From contig JBKHEJ010000001.1 in NCBI GenBank assembly GCA_046540855.1, forward strand, positions 6,436-70,435: a DNA stretch of 64,000 bases, written 5' to 3'. A program made the translations under genes and the position numbers. Position 1 is the stretch's first letter. Every line of letters starts with the position of its first letter. Below are positions 43,281 to 51,913 of this stretch, piece after piece. Under the pieces are notes generated by a model. The model was not told the origin of the DNA, searched no databases, and was given only the letters and a program-made list of their open reading frames with translations. Source of the DNA: T1Sed10-7 sp046540855 (lineage in GTDB: Bacteria; Actinomycetota; Nitriliruptoria; Nitriliruptorales; Nitriliruptoraceae).

Positions 43281-44488
43281 CCGACCGAACCGCCATACCG
43301 ACCCCGCAGCGCCTGCGCGGAGGGATGTGGCTGGACACCGCGACGGGCGAACGGGAGCCCGCGGACCTCCTCGTCGTCGGGGGCCGGCTCGTCGCGGACG
43401 ACGGGCGCGAGGCCAGCGAGTCGGACCTGACCGGCTGCACGGTGCTGTACGGCCCGTGGGACTGTCACGTCCACCCCGGCGAGGACCTCTACGGCCCCGA
43501 CGGCGGCGAGTTCCTCGAGACCTCCCCAGCCCGCACGATCCGTGCCGGGGAGAACCTCCGCGCCGCGGTCGCGGCCGGGATCACCGGGGTGCGCTGCGTC
43601 GACGAGGCCGACGACATCGATCTCGAGTACGCCCAGGCGATCGAGGCGGGCCGCTTCGCCGGCCCCCGCGTCCGTGGGACGGGTCGTGCGCTCCGGGCGA
43701 CCGGTGGCCACGGCACCTTCTACCCCAAGGTGCACGCGCACGTCCGGTCGATGCACGTCATCGATGGCCCCGTCGCGGCCTCCCGGGCGGTCCGGGAGCA
43801 GGTCGAGCGGGGCGCGCACTGGATCAAGGTGATGCTCACCGGCGGGCTCGCGAGCCGGTACGAGGAGGTGGATCAGGCACAGCTGACCGACGAGGAGCTC
43901 GCCGCGGTCGTGACCACCGCCGCCCAGCGTGGTCTGCCCGTCGCTGCGCACTGCGGCGGCGCCGGCCCCGCCATCCGCTTCGCGCAGCTCGGCGGGCGCT
44001 CCATCGAGCACGGCTACGCGCTGACCGAGGAGGCGGTCGCCGCCATGGCGGCCCACGGCACCTGGCTCGTGCCGACGATCGGGGTCACCCACGACCCGTC
44101 GTTCCTCGCCGAGGGGGACAACTGGCCGGACTTCTCCCTGGAACGCGCCGAGGCCAGTCGCGCCCGCCACGCCGAGTCCCTGGCCATGGCCCGGGCCGCG
44201 GGGGTGCGTCTCGCGGTCGGCGCGGACCTCAACCCGATCGCCGAGCGGTTCCACGCCGAGCTCGCCCTGCTCGAGGAGGCCGGGATGCCCCGACGGGAGG
44301 TGCTGCACGCGGCCACGGTCGGTGGGCGCGCGATGAACGGGTTCCAGGACGCGTCCGCCCCGGAGCCGGGTGCGGTCGCCGACCTCGTCGCGGTGGAGGG
44401 CGATCCGATGGCCGACCCCCGGGTGCTGGCCGAGCCGGCTCTGGTACTGGTCGGCGGTGCCGTCCGGGTCAGCCGTCGCGCCAGCTGA
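43277..44488 (+). CDS. Amidohydrolase 2, imidazolonepropionase/Xaa-Pro dipeptidase-like
   Basis: 403 residues, paralogous to the protein at 13469. WDCHVHPGEDLYGP carries HxH; then WIKVMLTGG with Lys, PVAAHCGGAGP, SIEHGYALTEE, and LAVGADLNPIAERFH with the barrel-end Asp. No signal peptide. The gene overlaps the EthD gene by ATGA and converges on a minus-strand gene, with their 3' ends overlapping by 20 bp. It is likely the hydrolytic step after the LLM enzyme of the same operon. Substrate is unknown: dipeptide, lactam or imidazolone are all possible. Confidence 0.86.
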   Translation: MTDRTAIPTPQRLRGGMWLDTATGEREPADLLVVGGRLVADDGREASESDLTGCTVLYGPWDCHVHPGEDLYGPDGGEFLETSPARTIRAGENLRAAVAAGITGVRCVDEADDIDLEYAQAIEAGRFAGPRVRGTGRALRATGGHGTFYPKVHAHVRSMHVIDGPVAASRAVREQVERGAHWIKVMLTGGLASRYEEVDQAQLTDEELAAVVTTAAQRGLPVAAHCGGAGPAIRFAQLGGRSIEHGYALTEEAVAAMAAHGTWLVPTIGVTHDPSFLAEGDNWPDFSLERAEASRARHAESLAMARAAGVRLAVGADLNPIAERFHAELALLEEAGMPRREVLHAATVGGRAMNGFQDASAPEPGAVADLVAVEGDPMADPRVLAEPALVLVGGAVRVSRRAS

Positions 44489-44987
44489 ACAGCCCGGCGT
44501 CGCCTCGCGAGATGGCCTCCGGGTCGCTCGCACTGCGCGCGGCGATGCGCTCGGTGTAGCCGGTCCAGGCCTGACGGTGCGGCTCGAGGAGCTCCCGGTA
44601 CAACTGCCTGTCCAGCGCCCCGGCGGCGCGCAGGTCCTGCACGGTCCGGTGGAACAGCGCCACCTTGAGCAGCGCGACGACGCCCTGCTGGTGCGCCGGG
44701 TCGCCGTACTCAGGGTCGGTGAGCACGTAGTGGGAGAAGTGCCGCACCGCGTCGCCTTCGGCGTGCAGGAACGCCCAGGCGGCGCGGCGGGTCCCGGCCA
44801 TCGGCTCGGCGAGGAAGCTCTCCAGCAGCGCGACCGTGCGCTCGCGGCGCTCCCGCTGTCGCTGTGAGCGGGCAACGAGCCCGGCACCGAGCAGCGGCCC
44901 AGCGATCACCGAGCCCCCGAGTACCAGCGCCGGGGTGAGGGATGCGGCGGAGACGGCCGCACCGGGGGAGCGGCTCGGCCGCGTCAT
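44469..44987 (-). CDS. Small single-pass membrane protein, unknown
   Basis: 172 residues from ATG 44987 (GGGAGGAAC upstream). A hydrophobic segment (about 9-35, AVSAASLTPALVLGGSVIAG then PLLGAGLV) is followed by a basic stretch RSQRQRERRER and a soluble helical part with DPEYGDPAHQQGVVALLKVA. I do not recognise the family. It is coupled by ATGA to the SnoaL-like gene upstream and is the last gene of the binding-protein 4 unit. Location suggests an accessory to that transporter or to the enzymes next door, without further evidence. Confidence 0.65.
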   Translation of the reverse strand: MTRPSRSPGAAVSAASLTPALVLGGSVIAGPLLGAGLVARSQRQRERRERTVALLESFLAEPMAGTRRAAWAFLHAEGDAVRHFSHYVLTDPEYGDPAHQQGVVALLKVALFHRTVQDLRAAGALDRQLYRELLEPHRQAWTGYTERIAARSASDPEAISRGDAGLFSWRDG

Positions 44988-45466
44988 GGGTTCCTCCCGA
45001 TGGTGTGCATGCGTGCACGATGGAAGTCGACTGTGCCGGCAGCCTGGAGCGCGAGCTCGGTGATGCGCCAGCCGTCCGTGGTCCGCCGGAAGCGGTGCAG
45101 GTAGCGGCCCCACAGGAAGCCGTCGGGCGAACCGTCGTGGTAGCGGTGCCAGGCATCGAGGTAGCTCAGGGAACGGGCGGCGTCGATCCCCTCGAAGGTG
45201 ATGCTGACGTTGCTGAGGTGGTGGCTGGTGGCGGCGAAGACCGACCTGAGCCCAGCCGCGACGGAGGCCTCCAGCTCCCGGCCGGTGACCGTCGGAGTGT
45301 CGGGCGTGTAGTCGATGACCGCGTCCGGGGTGAACAACGCGGCCACCCCGGCGGGGTCGTTGCGGTCGAACCGGTCGCAGTAGGCGAAGAGCAGCTCAGT
45401 GATCGCCTGGCGGTCCACCAGTTCGCGGAGCAGTCGATCACGCTCATGCGGGTCCAGGGGGTCCAT
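44984..45466 (-). CDS. SnoaL-like (NTF2-fold) protein
   Basis: 160 residues with the SnoaL_4-like pattern: DRQAITELLFAYCDRFDRND at the N-terminus, GVAALFTPDAVIDYTP, SHHLSNVSITFEG and HRFRRTTDGWRITELAL near the end. The cone-shaped fold hosts hydratases, isomerases or dehydratases; conserved His/Asp candidates are visible but the reaction is unknown. Two ATG codons are adjacent (45469, 45466); 45466 has better ribosome-site spacing. It is downstream of binding protein 4, after a hairpin. Confidence 0.8.
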   Translation of the reverse strand: MDPLDPHERDRLLRELVDRQAITELLFAYCDRFDRNDPAGVAALFTPDAVIDYTPDTPTVTGRELEASVAAGLRSVFAATSHHLSNVSITFEGIDAARSLSYLDAWHRYHDGSPDGFLWGRYLHRFRRTTDGWRITELALQAAGTVDFHRARMHTIGRNP

Positions 45467-45501
45467 CATGGGCCTCGCTCGTTGGCCGGGGGCGTCAACG
45501 G

Positions 45502-45539
45502 CGGCGGCCGCCGGACCCGGGGGGATCCGACGGCCGCCG
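45502..45539 (-). terminator. Hairpin after binding protein 4
   Basis: CGGCGGCCG (45502-45510) pairs with CGGCCGCCG (45531-45539) over 9 bp around a 20-nt GC-rich loop, just beyond the stop of the binding-protein gene. It probably reduces read-through into the two small genes, which would favour high binding-protein levels. Confidence 0.5.
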
Positions 45540-45561
45540 GTGGTGCCTGGTGCAGGCGACG

Positions 45562-47256
45562 TCAGCCGCCGTAGCCGAGCTTGCCGATGTCGACGATGTA
45601 GGTCGGGTGGAACTCGACGTTCGTGACGATCGGGTCGGCGACCAGGGTCGTCGAGGGCTGGATCAGCGGCAGGTACGGCCCCTGCTCCTGCAGCGCCCGC
45701 TCCCACTCCTGGTAGGCGGCACCGCGCTCCTCGTTGTCGATGATCTGGGACGCCGCCACGCCGAGGTCGTTGACCTCGTCCGCGGAGCCCTCGGCCCAGC
45801 CGGCGCGCAGCCCGACGAGCTCACCGGGGCTGAAGGCGAGGTAGTACGACGGCTCGGGGTAGCCGGCGTTCCACAGCCACAGACCCATCTCCTCGACGCC
45901 TTCGCGGTAGTTGTCCAGCGCGGTGGCGATCGGAGCGGGAGCCAGTTCGATGTTGATGCCGACCTCCGCGAGGTTGGCCTGGACCCGCTCGGCCAGCGGG
46001 CCGAAGGTCAGACCGTTGGCGGAGAAGTCGCTCGGGTACTCGAGCTCGACGGGGGTGTCGCCGACGCCGGAGCGCTCGAAGGCTTCGATGGCGCGGTCGA
46101 GGTCACGCGTGACGCACTCCTCGTCGGGGAGACCACCGAGCAGCATGTCCGGGAGGATCCCACAGGCCTGGCGGGCGCTCTCGCCGGCCAGTTCCGCGAC
46201 CGCGTCGTAGTCGATGCCGTACCGCACCGCCTCGACGAAGTCCGGGTTGCTGGTGACCTCGGAGACCTCCGGGTTCTGGTTGGCGAAGACGAAGAAGGTC
46301 ACGGCAGCCGGGTCGCCGGCGAGGGTCAGGGAGTCGGGCAGCCCGGCCAGGTCGTCGCCGGAGATGTCCAGCGCCAACTGGCTCTCACCGGACTGGATGT
46401 TCAGCCGCTGGGTCGCTGCCTCGTTGTTGCGCAGCACCACGCGGGGCCACTCAGGCGCCTCGCCCCAGTAGTTCTCGTTGCGGACGAGGACGACCTCGGT
46501 CTCGAGGTCGAAGGACTCGACCACGTACGGGCCGGAGCCGTGGCCGGCGAGGCTCTCGGTGTTGAACCACTCCTCTGCGGTGTCGGTCTCCGAGGCGTCC
46601 TCCTCCGCGGAGCCGCCGTTCTCGGTCACCAGCTCCGAGTTGACGATGGCCGTCGAGCTGTTGGTGAGGATGTAGGGCAGGCCCGGGTTCGGCTCCTCGG
46701 TGGTGATGGTCACCTCGAAGTCGCCGGTCTGCTCGGTGGTGGTGCCCGCCATGATGAAGGACGGGTTCCCGGCCAGGTTCACGATCCGCTGCAGCGAGAA
46801 GGCCACGTCCGCAGCGGTCAGCGGCGTGCCGTCGGAGAAGACGACGTCCTCGCGGATCTGGAACACGAACTCGGTCGCGTCGTCGTTCACCTCGTAGGAC
46901 TCCGCGATGATCGGCTGTGGCTCGGTGATATCGGTGGTGGGGAACCCCAGCAGCGTGTCGTGGGTCGCGTGGTGCAGGATCGTGCCCGTCGCCTCGAACT
47001 GGCGGTGCGGGTCGTTGGTGCGCAGGTCGAAGGAACGGTCGATCACGAGCTGCGCGTCAGCGGGCGCGCCACCAGCAGCGTCGCCACCGCCCTCGTCGCC
47101 GGCCTCCTCAGCAGCGTCGTCCCCGCCCTCCTCGGTGGCGGCGTCCTCCGTGTCCTCGAGTTCGGTGGTGTCGGTGTCGTCCGCACCGCCGCAGGCGGTC
47201 GCGATCATCGCGAGCGCGAGCAGGGAAGCGAACCATCGGAGCCGGGGCTGTCTCAC
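45562..47256 (-). CDS. Peptide ABC transporter substrate-binding lipoprotein 4 (SBP_bac_5)
   Basis: 564 residues. Signal peptide with lipobox MIATAC (Cys22), an acidic Thr/Glu/Asp-rich linker, then QLVIDRSFDLRTNDPHRQFE, VVFSDGTPLTAADVAFSLQR and NENYWGEAPEWPRVVLRNNE. It captures a peptide outside the cell for the Opp transporter of operon C, whose genes lie just upstream on the same strand but with their own promoter. GTG 47256 follows AAGGAG. It has a separate, near-consensus promoter (47365-47396), consistent with binding proteins being needed in excess. Confidence 0.93.
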   Translation of the reverse strand: MRQPRLRWFASLLALAMIATACGGADDTDTTELEDTEDAATEEGGDDAAEEAGDEGGGDAAGGAPADAQLVIDRSFDLRTNDPHRQFEATGTILHHATHDTLLGFPTTDITEPQPIIAESYEVNDDATEFVFQIREDVVFSDGTPLTAADVAFSLQRIVNLAGNPSFIMAGTTTEQTGDFEVTITTEEPNPGLPYILTNSSTAIVNSELVTENGGSAEEDASETDTAEEWFNTESLAGHGSGPYVVESFDLETEVVLVRNENYWGEAPEWPRVVLRNNEAATQRLNIQSGESQLALDISGDDLAGLPDSLTLAGDPAAVTFFVFANQNPEVSEVTSNPDFVEAVRYGIDYDAVAELAGESARQACGILPDMLLGGLPDEECVTRDLDRAIEAFERSGVGDTPVELEYPSDFSANGLTFGPLAERVQANLAEVGINIELAPAPIATALDNYREGVEEMGLWLWNAGYPEPSYYLAFSPGELVGLRAGWAEGSADEVNDLGVAASQIIDNEERGAAYQEWERALQEQGPYLPLIQPSTTLVADPIVTNVEFHPTYIVDIGKLGYGG

Positions 47257-47333
47257 GTGGTTCTCCTTCAGGGTCAGGCGCCCCTGGCGGGGCCTGGGGA
47301 GCGGCCAGACGGCCGCGGGGGTCTCCCATGGCG

Positions 47334-47396
47334 CTGAACGAACGACCGTTCATGCCATGATCCGATACTACTACTTCCCTCGTAGCGATGTGTCAA
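47334..47396 (-). promoter_or_regulatory. Near-consensus promoter and operator for binding protein 4
   Basis: On the minus strand TTGACA (47391-47396) is followed by TAGTAG (17-bp spacer) or TAGTAT (20-bp spacer), then ATGAACGGTCGTTCGTTCAG (47334-47353), a good operator dyad. The stretch around 47360-47396 is strikingly AT-rich for this window. It is the only clear sigma70 -35/-10 pair I can point to. Confidence 0.7.
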
Positions 47397-47430
47397 CCCT
47401 CTGGGCGGGCGATGCACCCGTGTTCACCGC

Positions 47431-48381
47431 TCAGCTGTGGTGCAACCAGCAGGCCACCGTGCGGCCGTCCCCGTCCGCGATGGGCGTGAGGACCGGTTCC
47501 TCCGTCCGGCACCGGTCCATGACCATCGGACAACGGGTCTGGAACCGGCAGCCCGGGGGCGGGTCCGCCGGGTCCGGTACGTCGCCGGGCAGGGCCTCGG
47601 GCATCTCCGCGGAGCCGTCCGCGTGCAGGACCGCGCCGATCAGCGCGTCGCTGTAGGGGTGCAGCGGCTGGTCCCAGACCGGGGTGGTCGGGCCGTACTC
47701 GGCGACCTTGCCGAGGTACATGACGGTCACGACGTCGGCGATGTGCCGCACGATGGCGAGGTCGTGGCTGATGAAGAGCAGCCCGACGTCGAGCTGCTTG
47801 GCGAGGTCGTGGAGCAGGTTCGCGATCTGGGCCTGGGCGGAGGCGTCCAGCGCGGAGATCGGCTCGTCGGCGATGATGACCGACGGGTCCGCGGACAACG
47901 CACGGGCGATGCAGATGCGCTGGCGCTGCCCCCCGCTGAACTCGTGCGGGTAGCGGTCCGCGGCGCGTGCGTCGAGCCCGACGAGCTCGAGGAGCTCGGC
48001 GACCCGGGCCCGGCGCTGCTTGCTCGGCAGCTCCTGGGCGAGTTCCAGCCCGTCCGCGATCTGGTCGCCCACCTTGCGGCGGCCGTTGAGCGAGGAGTTC
48101 GGGTCCTGGAACACCATCTGGATCCGACGCTCCCGCGCCGGTCGGGGCTTGCGGCCGAGCGGGGTGACCCGCTCGCCTTCGAACAGCACCTCGCCGGTGG
48201 AGGGCTTCAGCAGCCCGCTGGCGGCGCGTCCGAGGGTGGACTTGCCGCAGCCGGACTCGCCGACCAGGCCCACGATCTGTCCGCGCTCGACGGTCAGCGA
48301 CACGCCGGCGACCGCGGTGACGTCGGGGAGGTGCTTGCGGTGGTAGGTGACGGAGACGTCACGCAACTCGAGCACGCTCAT
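47431..48381 (-). CDS. Oligopeptide ABC transporter ATPase, OppF type (operon C)
   Basis: 316 residues: Walker A GESGCGKSTLGRAASG, Q-loop FQDPNSSLNGR, signature EFSGGQRQRICIARALS, Walker B VIIADEPISALD, and C-terminal CRFQTRCPMVMDRC. It is the last gene of operon C (order B, C, D, F on the minus strand), with a 4-bp ATGA overlap to its OppD-type partner. Cytoplasmic, energises the permeases at 49376 and 50305. Confidence 0.93.
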   Translation of the reverse strand: MSVLELRDVSVTYHRKHLPDVTAVAGVSLTVERGQIVGLVGESGCGKSTLGRAASGLLKPSTGEVLFEGERVTPLGRKPRPARERRIQMVFQDPNSSLNGRRKVGDQIADGLELAQELPSKQRRARVAELLELVGLDARAADRYPHEFSGGQRQRICIARALSADPSVIIADEPISALDASAQAQIANLLHDLAKQLDVGLLFISHDLAIVRHIADVVTVMYLGKVAEYGPTTPVWDQPLHPYSDALIGAVLHADGSAEMPEALPGDVPDPADPPPGCRFQTRCPMVMDRCRTEEPVLTPIADGDGRTVACWLHHS

Positions 48382-49379
48382 GGCTGACCCTCAGCGAAGG
48401 GGTCGACCGGGCAGGCGCTGAGGCGACCGGGTGCGACCAGCTCGAGCGTGGGGACGCGCTGGCTGCAGCTGGGCTGGGCCCACGCGCAGCGCGGGTGCAG
48501 GGCGCACCCGCTCGGCCGGTTGGCCGGCGTCGCGGGTGCCCCGTCGATCGGCACGAGCGGCTGGTCGGGCCGCTCGGGGTGGGGCAGCGAGTCCAGGAGC
48601 CCGCGCGTGTAGGGGTGGCGTGGGCACTGCAGGAGCTCACGGGTCGGCCCCGACTCGACGATCCGGCCCGCGTAGAACACCGACAGGTCGTCGGCGACGG
48701 TGGACATCACCCCGAGGTCGTGCGTGACGACGATGACCGCGAGGCCGATGGACTCGCACAGCTCCTTGAGCAGCCGCAGCACCCCGGCCTGGACCGTCAC
48801 GTCGAGCGCGGTGGTCGGCTCGTCGGCGATGAGCAGCTGCGGGTCACACGCCAGCGCCACGGCGATCGCGATGCGCTGCCGCATCCCGCCGGAGAACTGG
48901 TGCGGGTAGGACCGCAGCGACCCGACGGGGTCGGGGAGTTGGACGCGACGGAGCAGGTCGACCGCCTTGTCGCGGGCGTCGTGCCGGCTGAGGTCGAGGT
49001 GGCGGCGGACGTGCTCGGTCAGTTGCCGCTCGATGCTGAGCATCGGGTGCAGGGCGGTCATCGGGTCCTGGAAGACCACGCCGATCTGGTCGCCACGGGT
49101 GGAGCGCCACTGCTTGGTCGTCAACCCCAGGAGGTCCTTGCCGAGGAAGTCGACCCTGCCCCCGGTGACCGCACCGGTCGGTAGGAGCCCGAGCAGGGCG
49201 AGCGCGGTCATCGTCTTGCCGGACCCGCTCTCGCCGGCGATGCCCAGCACCTGGCCGGCATCGACGCTGAGGTCGACGCCGTCGACGACGCGGACGGGCT
49301 CGCCCTTGCTGGGCAGGTCGATCGTGAGCCGCTCGACGGTCAGCACCCGGTCGGTCGCGGTGTCCGGTAGCGCGCTCAC
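48378..49379 (-). CDS. Oligopeptide ABC transporter ATPase, OppD type (operon C)
   Basis: 333 residues: Walker A GESGSGKTMTALALLG, VVFQDPMTALHPML, signature QFSGGMRQRIAIAVALA, Walker B LLIADEPTTALD, and cysteine cluster CALHPRCAWAQPSC. GTG 49379 overlaps the upstream permease stop as GTGA; the open frame further upstream is the shadow of the permease gene. It pairs with the OppF-type protein at 47431. Confidence 0.93.
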   Translation of the reverse strand: MSALPDTATDRVLTVERLTIDLPSKGEPVRVVDGVDLSVDAGQVLGIAGESGSGKTMTALALLGLLPTGAVTGGRVDFLGKDLLGLTTKQWRSTRGDQIGVVFQDPMTALHPMLSIERQLTEHVRRHLDLSRHDARDKAVDLLRRVQLPDPVGSLRSYPHQFSGGMRQRIAIAVALACDPQLLIADEPTTALDVTVQAGVLRLLKELCESIGLAVIVVTHDLGVMSTVADDLSVFYAGRIVESGPTRELLQCPRHPYTRGLLDSLPHPERPDQPLVPIDGAPATPANRPSGCALHPRCAWAQPSCSQRVPTLELVAPGRLSACPVDPFAEGQP

Positions 49380-50308
49380 TCGCGGCCCCGGATGGCACGG
49401 GCGGTGCGCGGGTCCAGCGCGTCCCGCAGGCTGTCGCCGAGGAAGTTGAAGGCCATGACCACGGTCAGGATGGCGATGCCGGGGAAGGTCCCGACCCACC
49501 AGCGGTCGAAGGTGCGGGCACCCTCGGAGACCATCGCGCCCCACTCGGGGCTCGGCGGGCGGGCTCCGAGCCCGAGGAAGGAGAGCCCGGCGAGCAGCAG
49601 CACCGCGTTGCCGAGCTCCAGGGTCGCGAGCACCATCACCGGGCCGCCCACGTTGGGCATCACGTCGCGGAGCAGCGAGCGTCGTGAGGAGGCCCCGAGC
49701 AGCCGGGTGGCCGACACGTAGTCCATCTGCTTCTGGGACAGCACCAGCCCGCGCACGACGCGCGCGTAGGTCGGCCAGGCCACCACCACGATCGCCAGCA
49801 CCGCGTTGCGCAGGTCCGGACCGAGCGCGGCCGCGACGGCCATCGCCAGGATGATGGTCGGGAAGGCGAAGAACAGGTCGACCAGACGCATGATGACGCT
49901 GTCGACCCGGCCGCCGAAGTAGCCCGCGATGCCACCGAGCAGGCTGCCGATGGTCCCGGCGAGGGTGACCAGGAGGACCGCCAGCGGCAGCGAGATGCGC
50001 GCGCCGTGGATGACCCGGCTCAGCACGTCGCGGCCGACGCCGTCGGTGCCGAACCAGTTCTCGGCTGAGGGCGGCTGGAAGCGGCCGAACTCCTGCGCCA
50101 GGGGGTCGGCCGGGGAGATGACCGGCGCGAGCAGGGCGACCAGGATCCAGAACCCGATCAGGATGAAGCCGGTGATCGCGAGCGGCTGGCGCCAGACGCC
50201 GCGCACCGTCTTCGGCGCACGCCCGACCTGCTCAGCCGGTGCCTCGCTCGGCACCTGGTCGCCGCCGCCGGGGGTTTCGGTCGATTCGATCGGCTCGATA
50301 CCACTCAC
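49376..50308 (-). CDS. Oligopeptide ABC transporter permease, OppC type (operon C)
   Basis: 310 residues from GTG 50308 (GTGA overlap with the OppB stop). A Pro/Glu-rich cytoplasmic lead of about 40 residues, a first helix LAITGFILIGFWILVALLAP, NWFGTDGVGRDVLSRVIHGA, the EAA loop DYVSATRLLGASSRRSLLRD, and C-terminal ALDPRTARAIRG. Membrane channel half. The much longer open frame through this locus is an artefact of GC-rich DNA. Confidence 0.92.
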   Translation of the reverse strand: MSGIEPIESTETPGGGDQVPSEAPAEQVGRAPKTVRGVWRQPLAITGFILIGFWILVALLAPVISPADPLAQEFGRFQPPSAENWFGTDGVGRDVLSRVIHGARISLPLAVLLVTLAGTIGSLLGGIAGYFGGRVDSVIMRLVDLFFAFPTIILAMAVAAALGPDLRNAVLAIVVVAWPTYARVVRGLVLSQKQMDYVSATRLLGASSRRSLLRDVMPNVGGPVMVLATLELGNAVLLLAGLSFLGLGARPPSPEWGAMVSEGARTFDRWWVGTFPGIAILTVVMAFNFLGDSLRDALDPRTARAIRGRE

Positions 50309-51336
50309 GAGGTCAACCTCACCCGGGGGTCGATGACGCCGTACAGCAGGTCCACGATGAAGTTGATGGTGATGTAGACGACCGCCACGAACAGGCTCAC
50401 ACCCATGATCGAGGGCAGGTCGAGGTTGGTGGCGCTCCGGAAGGCGTACTGCCCGATCCCGGGCCACGCGAAGATGGTCTCGATCAGCACGGTCCCGGAG
50501 AGGATCGAGCCGAACATCACCCCGGCGACGGTGATGATCGGTGCGAGCGCGGCGCGCAGCACGTGCCGGGCCACGATCGTGTACCCCGACAGGCCCTTGG
50601 CGCGTGCGGTGCGGACGTAGTCGTTGCTCAGCACCTCCAGCACCGCCGAGCGCGTGAAGCGGGTGAGCAGGCTGACCGTGTAGGCGGCCAGCACGAAGGC
50701 CGGCAGCAGCACGTGCGAGAAGGCGTTCCAGAACAGCGCCCGGTCCCCGGCGAGCAGCGCGTCGATGGTGAACGCCCCGGTCACGGTGGGGGGTGGCACG
50801 GTGCCGGGGTCGAGCCGTCCCGTCCCGGGGAACCAGCCGAGCCGGAAGGACAGCAGGTAGAAGGCCACGAGCGCCAGCCAGAACACCGGCATGGACACCC
50901 CGGCCAGGGAGAAGACCCGCAGGAACTGGTCGATGAACCGGTCCCGGTACAGGGCGGCGATGGTCCCGAAGGTGACCCCGAGCACGAGCGAGACGACGAT
51001 GGCGACGGCCGCCAGCTCCAGGGTGGCGGGGACGAACTTGCCCAGCTCGCTCAACACCGGCTGCCCGTTGAAGGTCGAGGTGCCGAAGTCGCCCTGCAGC
51101 AGGTTGCTGAGGTAGATCAGGTACTGCATGGGCAGAGGTTCGTCGAGCCCGTAGCGCGCGCGGTAGGCGGCCACGGTGGCCTCGTCCTCCAGTGCCCGGT
51201 CGGAGAGCGCGGCGGCCATCGGGTCGCCCGGGACGAGGTTGGTGATGATGAAGGACAGGAGCGTGACCCCGATGCCGAGCAGCACGAAGGCGCCCGCGCG
51301 AGCTCCCGCGAAGCGAAGGAACGGCCTCCACTCCAT
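50305..51336 (-). CDS. Oligopeptide ABC transporter permease, OppB type (operon C)
   Basis: 343 residues. First helix AFVLLGIGVTLLSFIITNLV and PGDPMAAALSDRALEDE, extracytoplasmic YGLDEPLPMQYLIYLSNLLQ and GDFGTST, the EAA loop DYVRTARAKGLSGYTIVARH, and the C-terminal FAWPGIGQYAFRSATNLD. ATG 51336 is the first gene of operon C. It is preceded by an operator and -10 shared across a divergent gap with the RidA gene. Confidence 0.93.
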   Translation of the reverse strand: MEWRPFLRFAGARAGAFVLLGIGVTLLSFIITNLVPGDPMAAALSDRALEDEATVAAYRARYGLDEPLPMQYLIYLSNLLQGDFGTSTFNGQPVLSELGKFVPATLELAAVAIVVSLVLGVTFGTIAALYRDRFIDQFLRVFSLAGVSMPVFWLALVAFYLLSFRLGWFPGTGRLDPGTVPPPTVTGAFTIDALLAGDRALFWNAFSHVLLPAFVLAAYTVSLLTRFTRSAVLEVLSNDYVRTARAKGLSGYTIVARHVLRAALAPIITVAGVMFGSILSGTVLIETIFAWPGIGQYAFRSATNLDLPSIMGVSLFVAVVYITINFIVDLLYGVIDPRVRLTS

Positions 51337-51393
51337 ACGGTGGCTCCTCGTCGTCGCCGGCGGCTGCGTCGCTCCGTCCTACGGATAGTGGCT

Positions 51394-51429
51394 CAGAACA
51401 AGCGCTCGTTCGGTGATCGACGGAGACTA
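51394..51429 (-). promoter_or_regulatory. Promoter (-10 TAGTCT, minus strand) with operator dyad for Opp operon C
   Basis: Minus strand: TAGTCT (51424-51429), then after 10 bp CCGAACGAGCGCTTGTTCTG (51394-51413). It lies in the 175-bp divergent gap between OppB (51336) and RidA (51512), so both units may respond to one repressor. Confidence 0.7.
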
Positions 51430-51511
51430 GCGTGATGGCCACCGGCCCCGTCAAACGTGTGCGGACCCTACTGCGGTCCGTCAGGGCCGTCGAGCGAGGA
51501 TCGGAGCGAGG

Positions 51512-51913
51512 ATGGCGACGCGGCACCACCGCGACGGCGGGGGGTGGGAGCAGGCGGCCGGCTACGCCCGTGCGGTCCGGCGGGGGACCCGGATCGAGGT
51601 GAGCGGCACCACCGTGGAGGGTCGCGGCCCGAACGCGCCCGAGGAGACGCGTCGGCAGACCGAGGAGGCTCTCGACCGCGCCCTCGCCGCTGTCGCCGCG
51701 CTCGGCGGCAGCGACGAGGACGTCGTGCGCACGCGGCTGTTCCTCGCCCCCGGCGCGGACTGGCGAGAGGCCGCGGCGGCCCACGCGGCGCGGCTCGGTG
51801 TGGTCGCACCCGCGAACACCACCCTGTACGTCGCCGGGCTGATCGCAGGAGCGCTGGTCGAGGTGGAGGTCGAGGCGGAGGTGCTGGGCGGGAGCGAGGT
51901 GGGTGCCGGGTGA
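51512..51913 (+). CDS. RidA (YjgF/YER057c/UK114) family protein
   Basis: 133 residues of the RidA trimer fold: GYARAVRRGTRIEVSGTTVE near the start, EETRRQTEEALDRALAAVAA in the middle, VVRTRLFLAPGADWREAAAA and the family end VEVEVEA. The catalytic Arg of RidA (usually in a xVRTRxF strand) is present. Members deaminate reactive enamines/imines or, as RutC, help aminoacrylate turnover. It overlaps the next LLM oxidoreductase by GTGA, so the two are made together. The pairing recalls RutA/RutC of pyrimidine degradation, though the LLM partner is not a clear RutA. Confidence 0.85.
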   Translation: MATRHHRDGGGWEQAAGYARAVRRGTRIEVSGTTVEGRGPNAPEETRRQTEEALDRALAAVAALGGSDEDVVRTRLFLAPGADWREAAAAHAARLGVVAPANTTLYVAGLIAGALVEVEVEAEVLGGSEVGAG

